Assembly (NCBI RefSeq): GCF_002198675.1
Contig: NZ_MWLL01000178.1
Location: 62,001-126,000, forward strand
Direction: 5' to 3'
Source: Kineosporia sp. R_H_3
GTDB lineage: Bacteria; Actinomycetota; Actinomycetes; Actinomycetales; Kineosporiaceae
Length of the DNA stretch: 64,000 nucleotides
In this document: positions 53,183 through 63,354 of the stretch, piece by piece
Layout: each line of letters starts with the position of its first letter
How positions within the stretch are numbered: position 1 is the first letter of the stretch
The notes under the pieces: model-generated
The model's input: the letters and a program-made list of their open reading frames with translations, nothing else
Databases searched by the model: none
What the model was told of the DNA's origin: nothing
Program-made: the position numbers and the translations under genes

Positions 53183-53953
53183 GTGAGCGGACACGGTCGC
53201 GCAGCGCCGGCCGGCCTCGTGCTGCGCGAGGCGGGGTCTGCCGACGCGCGCGCGATCCACGAGCTGCTGCTGACGCTCTCGGCCGGGTCGCTCCGTCGCC
53301 GCTTCACCGGCGCGACCCCGACCGCCGACCGGATCCTGCAGCTGAGCCGGGTGGGGGCGGGCGTGGTGAGCGTGATCGCTTCTGCCGACTCCGCGCCGGG
53401 GGAGGTGGTCGGGGAGGCCCGGTTCGTCCGCGGCGACGACGATCCGGACGACGCCGCCGAGCTGGCGGTGGTCGTCCGGGACGACCTCCAGCACCGTGGG
53501 CTCGGGGCGGCACTCCTCGACCGGATCGTCCAGGTCGCCGCCGCCTGCGGCGTCCGACGGCTGCGCGCCGACGTCATGGTCGAGAACTTCCCGATGCTCA
53601 AGCTGCTCAGCCGTTACGGGATGGTCGTGACGACCCCCGCCGAGGACGGCGTCGTCGGCGTCGAGATCTCCACGGACGGCGAGGTCCTCGGCTGGCCCGA
53701 GCACACCTGCGGCCCCAAGGTGCTCGTCGAGGGCGGCTCCTGGGTCGCCGGCCCCGAGATGCAGCGCCTGCTCGCGACCGGCGCCGACGTGCGCCAGTGC
53801 ATCGGCCCGAAGCCGGCGTGGGGGCGGTCGTGCCCGCTGCTGACCCACGGTCGGTGCCGCGCGGTCGAGGACGCCGACGAGATCGTCGTGCGGCTCCAGC
53901 AGGGGGAGAGCGTGGCGGAGGAGATCGCACTCAGGCGACCGCCCCGCCCCTGA
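53183..53953 (+). CDS. GNAT-family acetyltransferase with Cys-rich C-terminal extension
   Basis: The product has 256 residues. A GNAT fold covers about 8-165: acetyl-CoA loop VVVRDDLQHRGLGAALLDRIV near 100 and the strand-helix that follows (VENFPMLKLLSRYGM). The last 85 residues (HTCGPK, QCIGPK, CPLLTHGRC then VEDADEIVVRL) are not part of GNAT and contain four spaced Cys. I cannot name this domain. The GTG start at 53183 is weakly supported. Substrate unknown. Confidence 0.75.
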   Translation: MSGHGRAAPAGLVLREAGSADARAIHELLLTLSAGSLRRRFTGATPTADRILQLSRVGAGVVSVIASADSAPGEVVGEARFVRGDDDPDDAAELAVVVRDDLQHRGLGAALLDRIVQVAAACGVRRLRADVMVENFPMLKLLSRYGMVVTTPAEDGVVGVEISTDGEVLGWPEHTCGPKVLVEGGSWVAGPEMQRLLATGADVRQCIGPKPAWGRSCPLLTHGRCRAVEDADEIVVRLQQGESVAEEIALRRPPRP

Positions 53954-54077
53954 CCACGACGGTGGCATCCACGAACGTGACCAGCCTGTCCAGGTCCCGG
54001 GCATCGCTCTTCCGTCGCACCGCTCACCACGGCAGGCTGGCCGGGCCGGGTACGGACCGAGCCGAGGAAGGGCCGAC

Positions 54078-55067
54078 ATGCGCGTCGTCATCACCGGGGC
54101 CGCCGGTTTCCTGGGCCGCCTGCTCACCGCGCGGCTCGTGCAGGCCGGCCGTCTGGCCGGGCCGGACGGGTCGGCGCAGCCGGTGGACGCCCTGACGCTG
54201 GTCGACGCCGGGCCGCTGCAGGTCCCCGACCTGGCGGCCGGTACGGCCCCGCCGGTCGACGTGCGGCAGGTCGACGTCACGGACGCCGCCGCCGTCGTCG
54301 ACCTGCTCGCCGGCGACGAGCCGCTGACGGTGTTCCACCTCGCCGCCATGGTCAGCGGCGCCTGCGAGCGGGACCCGGACGGCGCCTGGGCGGTCAACGT
54401 CGAGGGCACCCGGAACGTGCTGGAGGCCGCCCGGCACCGCGCCGGCCCGACGCGGCTGGTCGCCACCAGCTCGGTCGCCGTGTACGGGCACGGCGCCGCC
54501 GGCGCGGTCGTGGACGACGACACGCGTCAGGTCCCGGCCACGACCTACGGGATGACCAAGGCGGCCGGGGAGCTCATGGTCGACGACGCGACCCGCAAGG
54601 GCTTCCTGGACGGCCGGACCGCGCGGCTGCCGACCGTGGTCGTGCGGCCGGGGGCCGCCAACGCGGCGGCCTCGTCCTTCGCGAGCGCGATCGTGCGCGA
54701 GCCCGCCGCCGGCCGGCCGTACGCGCTGCCCGTCCCGTGGGACACCCCGATCGCCGCGATCGGCTACCGCGAGGTGGTCGACGGCCTCGTTGCGCTGCAC
54801 GACCTGCACGGCGACGTCCTCGGCCCCGACCGCGCGCTCGCCCTGCCCGGGGTCACCGTGACCCCGCGCGACCTGTACGACGCGCTGGTCCGGCACGTCG
54901 GGATGCGATCGCTCGGCGACGTCACGCTGGACGTCGACCCCGTCGTCCGGCGCATCGCGGACGGCTGGCCCGCCGCGGTCACGGGGTCGCGGGCGCGCGA
55001 CCTGGGCTTCGCGGCGTCCGGTGGCGCAGACACGCTCGTGGCCGCATACCTGGCCGACTTCGGCTGA
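54078..55067 (+). CDS. NAD-dependent epimerase/dehydratase, D-erythronate dehydrogenase (DenD)-like
   Basis: The product has 329 residues of the extended SDR family: ITGAAGFLG at the start, the catalytic SSVAVYG region and YGMTKAAGE (Tyr-x3-Lys). The overall pattern (PVPWDTPIAAIGYREVVDGLVALH) resembles D-erythronate 2-dehydrogenases of sugar-acid catabolism. No kinase or aldolase partner is encoded nearby, so the substrate is not confirmed. GAGGAAGGG precedes the ATG. Confidence 0.8.
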   Translation: MRVVITGAAGFLGRLLTARLVQAGRLAGPDGSAQPVDALTLVDAGPLQVPDLAAGTAPPVDVRQVDVTDAAAVVDLLAGDEPLTVFHLAAMVSGACERDPDGAWAVNVEGTRNVLEAARHRAGPTRLVATSSVAVYGHGAAGAVVDDDTRQVPATTYGMTKAAGELMVDDATRKGFLDGRTARLPTVVVRPGAANAAASSFASAIVREPAAGRPYALPVPWDTPIAAIGYREVVDGLVALHDLHGDVLGPDRALALPGVTVTPRDLYDALVRHVGMRSLGDVTLDVDPVVRRIADGWPAAVTGSRARDLGFAASGGADTLVAAYLADFG

Positions 55068-55080
55068 GTCTGCGGCGCTA

Positions 55081-55111
55081 CGGGCACCGGGCCGCTGAGG
55101 CCCGGTGCCCG
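55081..55111. terminator. Bidirectional terminator hairpin
   Basis: CGGGCACCGGGCC, loop GCTGA, GGCCCGGTGCCCG make a perfect 13-bp stem between the converging SDR and OYE genes. There is no T-tract on either side, but such long GC stems terminate in high-GC actinomycetes. Confidence 0.8.
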
Positions 55112-55117
55112 CGCGGC

Positions 55118-56203
<1,086 letters not shown>

Positions 56204-56276
56204 ATGAATGTTCAACTAGGTGACCGGCAGGGTTCTTCCGATCGCATGAGTGCTGCTTGTCACGGCCCGAGGGCGC

Positions 56277-57134
56277 TCACGATGCGGGCAGTCGGCCGGC
56301 GAGCAGTCCGTGGATCGCGGCGATCGTGTCGACGCCGCAGTCGCCGTGTGCACGCAGCCGCTTCTCGAGTGTCCTGGGCCGACCGACGTAGACGCCGCGA
56401 GTGCTGAAGTCACCACCGATCAAAGGCCAGTCGGCCTCGACGAAACAGAGAACGCCATGGACGGCCACGTCGAGGCGGCTGTCAGCGAGCGCTGCTCGGA
56501 CGACGTCGACCTGGGCGTGGACCCCGTCGACGAGCTTGGTGCAGTCACGCCGTCCTACGACGAGCTTCTCGGACCTGGCACGCAGCAAGCCGCCCTCGAC
56601 GCGCAGCTCGGGTCGTCCGCGGTACCGCTTGGCATCGATGACGTGGACGCCGGTCGGGGTGACCGCGATGTGGTCGATGTTCGCCCGGCTCCGCGGGATG
56701 CGTCGGTCGTGCAGCAGCCGGAGGTCGTCGCCGGCGGCCGCGTTGAGGCGAGCGGCGAGGCGCTCCTCACCGCGGGCGCCCGAGGCCCACGCCTGCGTCG
56801 ACTGCGGATCGTCTGTGAGTGCAAGGATGAGCCCGCCGATCCTCGGATGTGCGGCACGGATCCGGTCCTCGCGCCCTTGGCTGCGACGCTCGTGGATCCG
56901 GCGGGCGGAGGCTCCCGCAGTACCGATCACCGGTACCGAGCCGTCATCGGCCAGACCCACGGCGCCGCACGCGGTGCACGTCATGGCCTTCGTGGCTGCG
57001 TCGTAGTGGACCGTCGCCCCTGCCGGTAGAGACGACGCGCAAGAGCTGCAGCGGCCGGGGTACCTCAGCCGTATCTGCCTGCCACGGTCATCCCTGTTCG
57101 GCGGGTCGCCGCCGGCAGTCTGCTGCTCCGTCAT
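56277..57134 (-). CDS. NERD nuclease-related-domain protein with N-terminal zinc ribbon
   Basis: The product has 285 residues. A zinc-ribbon-like N-terminus has two CxxC pairs (CSSCASSLPAG, CTACGAVG) at about 28-60. The NERD domain covers about 120-250: RANIDHIAVTPTGVHVIDAKRYRG (the Asp and D-A-K catalytic-like motif) and the C-terminal HG(V)LCFVEADW. NERD resembles archaeal Holliday-junction resolvases and restriction-type nucleases. GGGAGG precedes the ATG. No partner gene is in the operon. Confidence 0.85.
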   Translation of the reverse strand: MTEQQTAGGDPPNRDDRGRQIRLRYPGRCSSCASSLPAGATVHYDAATKAMTCTACGAVGLADDGSVPVIGTAGASARRIHERRSQGREDRIRAAHPRIGGLILALTDDPQSTQAWASGARGEERLAARLNAAAGDDLRLLHDRRIPRSRANIDHIAVTPTGVHVIDAKRYRGRPELRVEGGLLRARSEKLVVGRRDCTKLVDGVHAQVDVVRAALADSRLDVAVHGVLCFVEADWPLIGGDFSTRGVYVGRPRTLEKRLRAHGDCGVDTIAAIHGLLAGRLPAS

Positions 57135-57234
57135 GGGCGACCTCCCTCTCTCTCGTCGACAGCCCACGCGGGGATGTGAGCATCGCCGGGCCGCCCGGGG
57201 GATGGGCAGGAGGTCGTGAGTAGGGTGCGTCGAC

Positions 57235-59058
57235 ATGGCGCGACGCAGAGCCGCTGTGACCGCACGGCTCATCCTGATCCCGGCACTCTGCGTGAGCGCG
57301 GCGTGCTCGAGCGGTGGCTCCTCGACCGGAACGAAGACCTCCAAGCGGCCCCGGCCGTCGCTCACGGTGGCGTCCACGACGCCACCCACGCCGGCGACCA
57401 CGGCGCCCGCAGTACCGGCAGCCAGCACGTCCGCGGCAGGCGCGGACACGTGCCCGGTCTCACCGAGGTCCGGGCCCGTCGCGGCCCCGCGGTTCGTGCG
57501 ACGGATCCCGACCGGGCAGACCGGCTGGTTCTCCTCCCCCTCGCTGGCCGATCTCGACGGCAACGGCACGCTGGAGATCGTGGCTCCGTTCTACTCCACC
57601 TTCGTCGTCGACTCCCGTGGTCGCCGGCTGGGCACGGGCACGGCGACCAAGGGTCGGGTGTACGCGCCGTCCGTCGTCACCGACCTGGACGGGGACGGAG
57701 CCGTGGACATCGTGGTCGGCGGGGAGGGCTCCGTGGCCGCCTACACCTACCGGTCCGGCAGGCTCGTGCTCAAGAAGGGATGGCCGGCGTCCGTCGTCAG
57801 CGGCGGGCAGACACCTGAGGTCCGCGGCCTGGCTGCGGCCGACCTCGACGGCGACCACCGGGTCGAAGTCGTCGCGACGACGACGAACACCTCGCCGACC
57901 GGCGCGCAGGTCTTCGTGTTCACCGCGTCCGGCCGGCGCTACCAGCCTGCCGGTGTGCCGTGGACGGCGTGGCCCCGGTACAACACCGCGCGAGGTGCCG
58001 GCGGCGACGCTGCCTTCAACGGCGCCGGGAACCACGGCTACGGCGCCTACGGCCTCAACGCCGGGATCGGCCAGCTGGACGACGACCCGCAGCGGGAGAT
58101 CGTCGTCACCTTCGACAACCACCAGATCAACGTCTTCAACCACGACGGCACCTCGGTGCTCGCCTCCAAGTACTTCACGAACCGCGAGTCCGCCTTCGCC
58201 GGGCGACGCCTCGGCTGGGGCCAGTTCATCCGGTGGGCCTCGCCGGCGGTGGAGGACCGGCACATGCACGCCCACAGCGGGCCGTGGCCCGACGTGCGGA
58301 CGACGCCCTGGCTGCAGTGGACTGCGTCGCCGCCGTCGATCGGCGACCTCGACGGCGACGGCCGCTCGGAGGTCGTCGGGGTGCCCAACGTCGAGAAGAA
58401 GGAGCCCTACGAGACGCAGGCGCACGCCGTGATGGTGCTCGACGGCGCACAGGGCGGCGGGACCCGCTCGGCCCGACGGCACAAGGGGTTCGAGACACTG
58501 CCCCTGACCGGGAAGCCGGTCGTGCGGGCGGACGGCGACTGGTACCCACCGAGCGGCGTCCCGGCCCCGAGCCTCGTCGACCTCGACGGCGACGACCACC
58601 TCGACATCGTCGTGCCGGGGAACGACGGCTCCATCTACGCCGTCTCCTCGACGGGGCACCGGTTGTGGCGGACCGGGTACGCCCCGGGAAAGGCCCGGAC
58701 CTTCGCCTCCGAGGTCGTCGCCGCAGACCTCAACGCCGACGGCCGCCCGGAGCTGGTGTTCGGGGTGTACGGATCGGCCCCCGGCAGCGGCCGCCTCGTC
58801 GTGCTGTCCGCCGCCGGGAAGGTGCTCTCCGACACCCGGTTGAGGAATCAGGGCAGCGACGGCAACGGCATCGGCATCGCGGCCGCGCCGTCGATCGGCG
58901 ACCTCGACCACGACGGCCGTCTCGAGATCGTCGCCACCACCTTCGACCACGGCATCGACGTCTTCACGGTCCCCGGGTCGCGGGGCGGGTGCCTGCCGTG
59001 GCCCACCGGGCGAGGGTCGGTACTGCGGTCGGGGACCGTCGCTTCGATCAAGGACTAG
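57235..59058 (+). CDS. FG-GAP/VCBS repeat lipoprotein (beta-propeller-like)
   Basis: The product has 607 residues. Signal peptide with lipobox VSAAC (Cys24), a Thr/Pro linker (about 30-70), then repeated Ca-binding-like loops D-x-D-G-x-G-x-x-D/E-I (LADLDGNGTLEIV, VTDLDGDGAVDIV, AADLDGDHRVEVV, IGDLDGDGRSEVV, LVDLDGDDHLDIV, IGDLDHDGRLEIV) at 40-70 residue intervals. It is a surface-anchored propeller. A TAGGGT -10 box ends 8 bases before the ATG, which suggests a leaderless start. Function not known. Confidence 0.85.
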   Translation: MARRRAAVTARLILIPALCVSAACSSGGSSTGTKTSKRPRPSLTVASTTPPTPATTAPAVPAASTSAAGADTCPVSPRSGPVAAPRFVRRIPTGQTGWFSSPSLADLDGNGTLEIVAPFYSTFVVDSRGRRLGTGTATKGRVYAPSVVTDLDGDGAVDIVVGGEGSVAAYTYRSGRLVLKKGWPASVVSGGQTPEVRGLAAADLDGDHRVEVVATTTNTSPTGAQVFVFTASGRRYQPAGVPWTAWPRYNTARGAGGDAAFNGAGNHGYGAYGLNAGIGQLDDDPQREIVVTFDNHQINVFNHDGTSVLASKYFTNRESAFAGRRLGWGQFIRWASPAVEDRHMHAHSGPWPDVRTTPWLQWTASPPSIGDLDGDGRSEVVGVPNVEKKEPYETQAHAVMVLDGAQGGGTRSARRHKGFETLPLTGKPVVRADGDWYPPSGVPAPSLVDLDGDDHLDIVVPGNDGSIYAVSSTGHRLWRTGYAPGKARTFASEVVAADLNADGRPELVFGVYGSAPGSGRLVVLSAAGKVLSDTRLRNQGSDGNGIGIAAAPSIGDLDHDGRLEIVATTFDHGIDVFTVPGSRGGCLPWPTGRGSVLRSGTVASIKD

Positions 59059-59083
59059 CGCGAGTCTGCTGCGGACAGAACGG

Positions 59084-62000
59084 TCAGGCCACTGCGGCCG
59101 CGAAACCGGCGTAGAGATCGCCTGGCAGCCGGTGCCGCAACCTCCACGTCACGGCCATCGGACGGCTCCCCCGATGGCTGACGTAGTCACACGGCCCGAG
59201 GAACCAGAACGCGGGATCCGTGTCGTGCGACCTCACGAAGAGCTGGACCGACGAGCCCTCAGACCGATGGCTCCTGTATCGCCGCCCCGTGGGGCTGTCG
59301 TCAGACGTCGTCGACTGGCTCTCCCAGTGGAACAGCTCGGGGGAGATGGCGTAGTCCTGGTAGCGGGTGGTCGGCGAGAAGCCCCCGCCCGACTTGTCGA
59401 GCGTCACGACGAACACATCCGTCCTCAGCTCGGGAATCCATCGGACCCCTTCTCGCCACGTCGGGGTGAGCGCCTGGTCGCGTCGGCCGGCGCCGAGCCC
59501 TGCCAGGATCTCCTGGCGCGAGTAGCGCGCGTGGATCTGCAGCGGCGAATCAGCGTCCACGGCTGCCTGGACATGGTCGACGCGATCCCGGAGGACGGCC
59601 ATCAGAGCCTGCAGCTCGGCGATGGGTCTTGGGTGCTGATGCAACAGGTCCCACGCTGCCTCCAGCCGCACATCGGATGGGAGGCCCAGCTGACTCATGA
59701 GAGTGGTCGTCAACATCCGGGCCAGTCTGCGATCACGTTCGGTCCCCCGGCCGACGCGCTCTGCCCCGAGTGCGAGAAGTTCCCGGTAACCCACCAGGCG
59801 GACGCTGTCGTCGACGTGGCCCAGTCGCGCGACGCCGCGCAACAACGCGACATCATGCGGCCCGGGCGCGGGCACGGGAAGGCCGGCGGCCTCACGCAGC
59901 GCTGTCCATGAACGGCCGCCGCGGTAGACGTCGTCGAGGTCGAGCCCGGACTCGGCAAGGAACTCCGGAAGATCGACGTCCGGGCGCGTGCGGGACATCG
60001 CGCGAAGCTCCGCGACTTTCTCGGGCCATCTCGACGGGATTGCTTCGCGAATGCTGCGCAAGACCCGTTCCTGCGCGACATGGTCCAGCCGGAGCGAGCA
60101 TCCGGCCGGCAGGAAGGGGAAGCCCGCCGTCACCTGCCGCTCCAGGTCTTGCCGGCTTCCGCCGAGCAGGGCACCGAATCGACGGTCGAACCGGAACTCC
60201 TTGCGGTGGTTGGCCACGAAGTCGAGGACGGTGCAGATGTGCTTGCTCGGCGATCGCCGCAACCCTCGACCGAGCTGCTGGAGGAAGAGAACCGGGCTGT
60301 CCGTGGGCCTGAGGAACAGCACGGTGTCAACGGCCGGGATGTCGAGACCTTCGTTGAACAGGTCGACGGAGAACACTGCACGAACCTGGCCGGCCTCCAA
60401 CGCCGAGAGTGCTGCTCGCCGCTCGGCCTCGGGCGTCTTGCCGGTGACGGCGACCGCCGCAAACCCGGCTTTCGAGAAGTGCTCCGCCATGAACTCTGCA
60501 TGCGCGACGCTGACGCAGAAGCCGAGGACGCGCGCGGACGACAGGTCGACGTGGCTCATCACTTCGTTCACGACCCGCCGCGCCCAGGCGTCGTCCGAGG
60601 TGAAGATGTTCGTCAGGGCGTCCACGTCGTAGCCTCGTCCGCGCTGCCACGGCACCGTCGTGAGGTCGGTCTCGTCGGCGATGCCGTAGTACGCGAACGG
60701 CGTCAGGTAGTGCTGATCGATCGCGTCCCAGAGTCGTAGCTCGGCGGCGATGCGGCCACCGAACCATTCCAGGATGGGCTCACCGTCGCTGCGTTCAGGG
60801 GTCGCGGTGAGACCGACCAGCTCTCGCGGCTCGACCCGCGCCAAGAGCCTCCTGTAGGTCGCCGCGGCGGCGTGGTGGAACTCGTCGATGATGACCACGT
60901 CGAAGTGCTGCGGGTCCAGGTGCGCCAGGCCGTTCGCGTCGAGACTCTGGATCGACGCGAACACGTGGTCGAAGGCAGCCGGCCGGCGCCCTCCGACCCA
61001 CAGTTCACCGAAACTGCCCTCACGCAGGACGTGCCGGAAGGTCGCCAGGCTCTGTTCGAGGATCTCCTGGCGGTGCGCGATGAACAGGAGCCGGGCCGAG
61101 GGAAGCTCTGCACGGAGGCGGGCGTAGTCCGCGGCCGCCATGACCGTCTTGCCCGTCCCTGTCGCCGCCACCAGCAGGTTCCGGTGGTAGCCGAGCCCAC
61201 GCGCCACTGCCAGCCGCTCCAGGAGGCGCTCTTGGAAGGGTCTCAGAGTGACCTCGACCGGGCTCAGGTAGGTGACGAGGCGCGGCACCGCCTGCCCCAG
61301 CTCCCGTTCGAAGGACTCGGGGTCGTAGTCGATGAAGCTGTCGCCCTGCCAGTAGGCCTCGAAGACGGCACCGACCTTGTCGATCACTTCGGGGTTGCGG
61401 GCGCCCGAGACCCTGACGTTCCACTCGAGTCCCGCCACCTGGGCGGAGTGCGTGAGGTTCGACGACCCGATGTACGCGGTCGAGAAGCCACTCTCGCGAT
61501 GGAACAGCCATGCCTTCGCATGCAATCGCGTCGTCGTGGTGTCGTAGGAGACCCGGACCTGCGCCCCCAGCTGAGTCAGCGCGTCGAGTGCTGCTTGCTC
61601 GGTCGATCCCGTGTACGTCGTGGTGAGCACTCGCAGCCTGCGTCCCCTGCTGCAGTGCCGCGCGAGGTCCTCCTCGAGCGAACGAATTCCGCTCCGCCGG
61701 ATGAACGCCATGACAAGGTCGATGCCGTCCGCGCCCTGGATCTCGGTCGCGAGTTGATGCCCGACGCTCGGCTCACCCGGCGAGTTCGTCAGGAGGGTCG
61801 TGTCCAGCAGCGGGATCATCGGCGAGGCGACCTGCTCGGGCGTTCCGTCAGGACGCCTCCGGAGGATGGCCCGCAAAACCCTGCCTGCGTCGTCCGGCCG
61901 CTCTGTCGAGACGCCCACGGCGGGGTACTCCTGGGCCAACCGATCGACGATCTCCCGTGCGACTGCGATAGCAGCCTGCGTGCGGCTCCCCTCGTCGAAG

Positions 62001-62173
62001 GAGGAGACGACCCGACCGACGACCTTGGACACCAAGAGGCTGATGCGGTCTGCAGCTTCCGCAGCACGCAGTGGCTGCGTACTGACCAGGTCTTCAGACA
62101 GCGACGCCAGACCTGCCGCAACCGCCTCCGTCACGAGAACCTCGAACAACCCTGGTTCCAGCGGTGCCGACAT
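59084..62173 (-). CDS. PLD nuclease-helicase-DUF3427 protein
   Basis: The product has 1029 residues. A phospholipase D-type nuclease site is at about 213-245 (RLHAKAWLFH with GSSNLTHSA); a DEAD-like helicase core follows, with Walker A ATGTGKT (337-343), DEFHHA (430-435), LTATPER and QQLGRGLRRS. The DUF3427 region makes up the last 350 residues. Proteins of this build are widespread, and some are suspected to act in phage defence or DNA repair. The gene stands alone, 200 bases from a tRNA-Arg fragment. No ribosome site is seen before the ATG. Confidence 0.88.
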   Translation of the reverse strand: MSAPLEPGLFEVLVTEAVAAGLASLSEDLVSTQPLRAAEAADRISLLVSKVVGRVVSSFDEGSRTQAAIAVAREIVDRLAQEYPAVGVSTERPDDAGRVLRAILRRRPDGTPEQVASPMIPLLDTTLLTNSPGEPSVGHQLATEIQGADGIDLVMAFIRRSGIRSLEEDLARHCSRGRRLRVLTTTYTGSTEQAALDALTQLGAQVRVSYDTTTTRLHAKAWLFHRESGFSTAYIGSSNLTHSAQVAGLEWNVRVSGARNPEVIDKVGAVFEAYWQGDSFIDYDPESFERELGQAVPRLVTYLSPVEVTLRPFQERLLERLAVARGLGYHRNLLVAATGTGKTVMAAADYARLRAELPSARLLFIAHRQEILEQSLATFRHVLREGSFGELWVGGRRPAAFDHVFASIQSLDANGLAHLDPQHFDVVIIDEFHHAAAATYRRLLARVEPRELVGLTATPERSDGEPILEWFGGRIAAELRLWDAIDQHYLTPFAYYGIADETDLTTVPWQRGRGYDVDALTNIFTSDDAWARRVVNEVMSHVDLSSARVLGFCVSVAHAEFMAEHFSKAGFAAVAVTGKTPEAERRAALSALEAGQVRAVFSVDLFNEGLDIPAVDTVLFLRPTDSPVLFLQQLGRGLRRSPSKHICTVLDFVANHRKEFRFDRRFGALLGGSRQDLERQVTAGFPFLPAGCSLRLDHVAQERVLRSIREAIPSRWPEKVAELRAMSRTRPDVDLPEFLAESGLDLDDVYRGGRSWTALREAAGLPVPAPGPHDVALLRGVARLGHVDDSVRLVGYRELLALGAERVGRGTERDRRLARMLTTTLMSQLGLPSDVRLEAAWDLLHQHPRPIAELQALMAVLRDRVDHVQAAVDADSPLQIHARYSRQEILAGLGAGRRDQALTPTWREGVRWIPELRTDVFVVTLDKSGGGFSPTTRYQDYAISPELFHWESQSTTSDDSPTGRRYRSHRSEGSSVQLFVRSHDTDPAFWFLGPCDYVSHRGSRPMAVTWRLRHRLPGDLYAGFAAAVA

Positions 62174-62312
62174 GCCAGTTGAGTATGGCCTCAGCGGCCC
62201 TCCGAGCGCCCAGAACCCGCCGCGCAAGCGCCGAAGGCTTCCCGGCAGCGGCGGGATCAGCCATGGAGGCGTCGGTGTTGGGACGACCCCGGCCCAGACC
62301 CGGGAACCAAAT

Positions 62313-62348
62313 CGGCCTCCGTCCCACGTTTCCGCAGGTCGGAGGCCG
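62313..62348 (-). terminator. Terminator downstream of the tRNA-Arg fragment
   Basis: CGGCCTCCG (62313-62321) and CGGAGGCCG (62340-62348) form a perfect 9-bp stem with an 18-base loop. On the minus strand it lies 23 bases beyond the 3' end of the tRNA-Arg fragment and is followed by GATTTGG, the usual spot for the tRNA transcript's terminator. Confidence 0.55.
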
Positions 62349-62370
62349 TTTCGGTCGCTGTCTCAACGAG

Positions 62371-62412
62371 TGCGCCCGAAGGGATTCGAACCCCTAACCT
62401 TCTGATCCGTAG
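62371..62412 (-). other. 3' fragment of tRNA-Arg(ACG), putative att site
   Basis: Read on the minus strand, the 42 bases comprise anticodon loop CTACGGA (anticodon ACG), 3' anticodon stem TCAGA, variable AGGTT, T-arm AGGGG-TTCGAAT-CCCTT, acceptor strand CGGGCGC and discriminator A. The matching 5' half is absent: the bases beyond the loop do not pair. A 3' tRNA fragment is what phage or ICE integration into a tRNA gene leaves at the far junction. By that logic the intact tRNA-Arg and the element lie to the right. Confidence 0.8.
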
Positions 62413-63354
62413 GCCGACTTTGACTCGTCGTCGGATCTGTCGCTGACCTGCAGCGATGACGTCCCAGCCGGTCGAGCATGCTCGACTTGGGGGCGCATTT
62501 GGGGCAGCCGCCGGTCAGGTCGTCCAGGTCGAGGAATCGGCGCGCCACGTCGCGACGGCGCCGAGGTGGGCGCTCAGCGCCGGATCGGAGAAGCGGGCCA
62601 TGCCGTGGACCACGCCGCGAACGAACCAGGAGCTTGGCGGCATCCGGTCCGAGGCAGCGTCGGTACGAATCGAAGACGGTCCATCGGGTGATGCCGTAGT
62701 TGTGGAGGACGTCGCACAGCGGCCGCAGATCGACCCCCCGGTGGTGGGACGTCGCGGCCAGGGCGGTGGGGGGACGCCGTGAGTACGGGTCAGCCCCGCA
62801 ACGGTCGTACACGGTGACTGATCGTGTTTCGGCGACACCGCCGCACGCGGGATCCCGCTCGGGGGCCTAGCCGGCCGCCGGCCACGAGGCGGGTCTGGAT
62901 CCAGACGTCGGCGCCGTCGCGGACCCGGCTGTTTCCGGCGCCGAGTTGGTCGGCGGCGCCGAACTTCTCGGCCAGTACGACGGGCATCGGCATCGGTACC
63001 CCTGGACGCGGACCGATGGCTGGCGCGGCAGCAGCGTCGGGTTGCCCACGTTGACCGGCGGCGGCGCGACCGCCAGCAGCATCCCGCTCTTGAGCAGAAG
63101 CAGCTCGGCGTGATCGCTCAATGCCGTCGTACGAGAAGGAGCTTCGGGACGTGCATCACCACACGGTCTGGGTGGCCAGGGCGCCAACACGGCGCTCGAG
63201 GTCTGCCTCCGCCGCTGCCCAGCGCGCCAGCCCTGCGCTCTCACCCTCGGCATCGACCTGCCCGAGGCGCACCGACGCGTCTAGCTACCACATCATCGCG
63301 ACCCGCCGGGTACTACAGCTTGTAATACGTCAGACGCCATGGAATCCTCTAGCC
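62413..63354. mobile_element. End of a putative integrated element, decayed coding region
   Basis: No intact gene is supported. On the minus strand, coding-like pieces appear in different frames: LRPLCDVLHNYGITRWTVF (near 62700) and FLDLDDLTGGCPKCAPKSS (near 62500), and near 62950-63060 a piece PVVLAEKFGAADQLGAGNS joined to KSGMLLAVAPPPVNVGNPT only across a frameshift. This looks like one or two broken genes. Composition is somewhat less biased than in the neighbouring chromosome. Assignment to an integrated element rests on the tRNA fragment at its left edge. Confidence 0.4.
63314..63324. promoter_or_regulatory. Palindrome TACAGCTTGTA upstream of the basic membrane protein
   Basis: TACAGCTTGTA has 4-bp inverted arms (TACA/TGTA) around a 3-base centre, in an AT-rich patch 31 bases before the ATG. 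It might be an operator or part of the promoter of the next gene. A single copy, so weak evidence. Confidence 0.3.

Noticed and set aside
62363-62812. 149-codon minus-strand frame next to the tRNA fragment
   Set aside because: Its C-terminus is a read-through of the tRNA sequence itself (VRGSNPFGRT), a common annotation artefact; part of it may be a decayed gene.
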